Source: Spirochaetia bacterium (lineage in GTDB: Bacteria > Spirochaetota > Leptospirae > Leptospirales > Leptonemataceae). Taken from it: a stretch of 6,683 nucleotides of DNA. Both the position numbers and the translations under genes were made by a program. This document shows positions 6,272-6,683 of the stretch, in pieces. The notes beneath the pieces are model-generated. The model ran no database searches and was not told where the DNA came from. It was given only the letters and a program-made list of their open reading frames with translations. The stretch covers positions 1 through 6,683 of the forward strand of contig JACPZR010000129.1 in assembly GCA_016195395.1 (NCBI GenBank), read 5' to 3'. The stretch's first letter is position 1; the number at the start of each line of letters is the position of its first letter.

Positions 6272-6275
6272 GGAG
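6272..6275 (+). promoter_or_regulatory. Ribosome binding site of the Amt gene
   Basis: GGAG lies 7 bases before the ATG at 6283, in the 15-base gap after the CheX-like stop, and supports that start. Confidence 0.6.
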
Positions 6276-6282
6276 TTGACGG

Positions 6283-6683
6283 ATGGAAAAGACACAGGTT
6301 GACATACTCTGGATTATCGTCGCTTCCGCGCTTGTGTTTATCATGCGCGCCGGCTTTGCCATGCTTGAGACAGGGCTTACGCGTTCCAAAAATTCCATCA
6401 ACGTTGCGGTCAAAGTGCTGACCGATCTGGGCATTTCGCTGGCCGCCTTCTGGCCGTTTGGTTTTGGTCTGATGTTCGGGGCCAGCCGCTGGGGTGTATT
6501 TGGAACCAGCTACTTTCTGCCGGATTTCAGCGCCGTCTGGATAACGGTTTTCTTCCTCTTTCACGCCATGTTCTGTTCCACTGCGGCTACGATTGTCTCC
6601 GGTGCGGTGGCGGAACGGATTCGATATTCGGCCTACATCGTGATCACTTTCGTTTTTTCAGGCCTCGTCTATCCGGTGGTAGG
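6283..6683 (+). CDS. Amt/Rh-family ammonium transporter or Amt-type sensor (partial, runs off right edge)
   Basis: The frame is open from ATG at 6283 to the edge (133 codons). The first membrane helices of an ammonium channel are plain: ILWIIVASALVFIMRAGFAMLETGLTRSKNSINVA (8-42), FWPFGFGLMFG (56-66), and FLFHAMFCSTAATIVSGAVAER (91-112) followed by YSAYIVITFVFSGLVYPVV. Phe97 falls where the Amt phenylalanine gate is. Departures from the usual Amt pattern are Arg22 for Gln in the (Q)AGFAxLExG motif, Val45 for Asn in the KN pair, and His94 for Gln in FQxxF. There is no cleavable signal peptide and the N-terminus is very short. The gene follows the CheX-like gene by 15 bases and is probably transcribed from the sigma-54 promoter. 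Proteins with this short N-terminus, in my recollection, are often Amt domains fused to histidine kinase or GGDEF modules; the missing C-terminus would decide between transporter and sensor. Confidence 0.88.
   Translation, partial: MEKTQVDILWIIVASALVFIMRAGFAMLETGLTRSKNSINVAVKVLTDLGISLAAFWPFGFGLMFGASRWGVFGTSYFLPDFSAVWITVFFLFHAMFCSTAATIVSGAVAERIRYSAYIVITFVFSGLVYPVV

Noticed and set aside
1..6683. Insertion sequences, CRISPR repeats, tRNA or rRNA genes, integration sites
   Set aside because: None was seen on either strand; nearly all sequence is accounted for by recognisable chromosomal genes.

Overview
The window reads as chromosomal DNA from a Gram-negative bacterium of moderately high GC. 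It has a lipoprotein-type leader on a periplasmic enzyme, at least one TTG start, tightly overlapping operons and a textbook sigma-54 promoter. The gene content implies a facultatively anaerobic or denitrifying life style, because three genes for heme d1 of cytochrome cd1 nitrite reductase sit together. The phylum cannot be fixed from the sequence. No mobile element, CRISPR array, tRNA or rRNA was seen.

Left part (1-2990, minus strand): a heme d1 biosynthesis operon in the order nirE (uroporphyrinogen-III C-methyltransferase), nirJ (radical SAM) and nirF (periplasmic beta-propeller lipoprotein, cut by the left edge). The genes overlap by 13 and 4 bases, so they are very probably co-transcribed and translationally coupled. 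nirE would supply precorrin-2; NirJ and NirF act later. The siroheme decarboxylase genes (nirD/L/G/H) and nirS are not in the window and may lie to the left.

Middle (2991-5172): a divergent intergenic region holds a candidate sigma-70-type promoter for nirE, whose -35 box lies in one arm of a palindrome. To its right, on the plus strand, is a small DUF420 membrane protein (YozB/CtaM-like, linked to heme-copper oxidase maturation in relatives). It converges on a two-gene minus-strand operon: plsC-like acyltransferase followed by a DUF1295 steroid-reductase-like membrane protein, overlapping by ATGA and probably concerned with membrane lipids.

Right part (5173-6683): a divergent control region of 286 bases holds a perfect 10-bp inverted repeat (11-base spacer). 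It also holds a sigma-54 (-24/-12) promoter that matches the consensus at every core position. This promoter drives a stand-alone CheY-like receiver, a CheX-like phosphatase (ATGA overlap) and an Amt/Rh-type ammonium channel protein truncated by the right edge. Placing a receiver and its likely phosphatase directly before an Amt gene, under sigma-54, suggests an ammonium-responsive phosphorelay. The Amt N-terminus departs from the family at several conserved positions and may belong to an Amt-sensor fusion. This is the part of the window most worth following.
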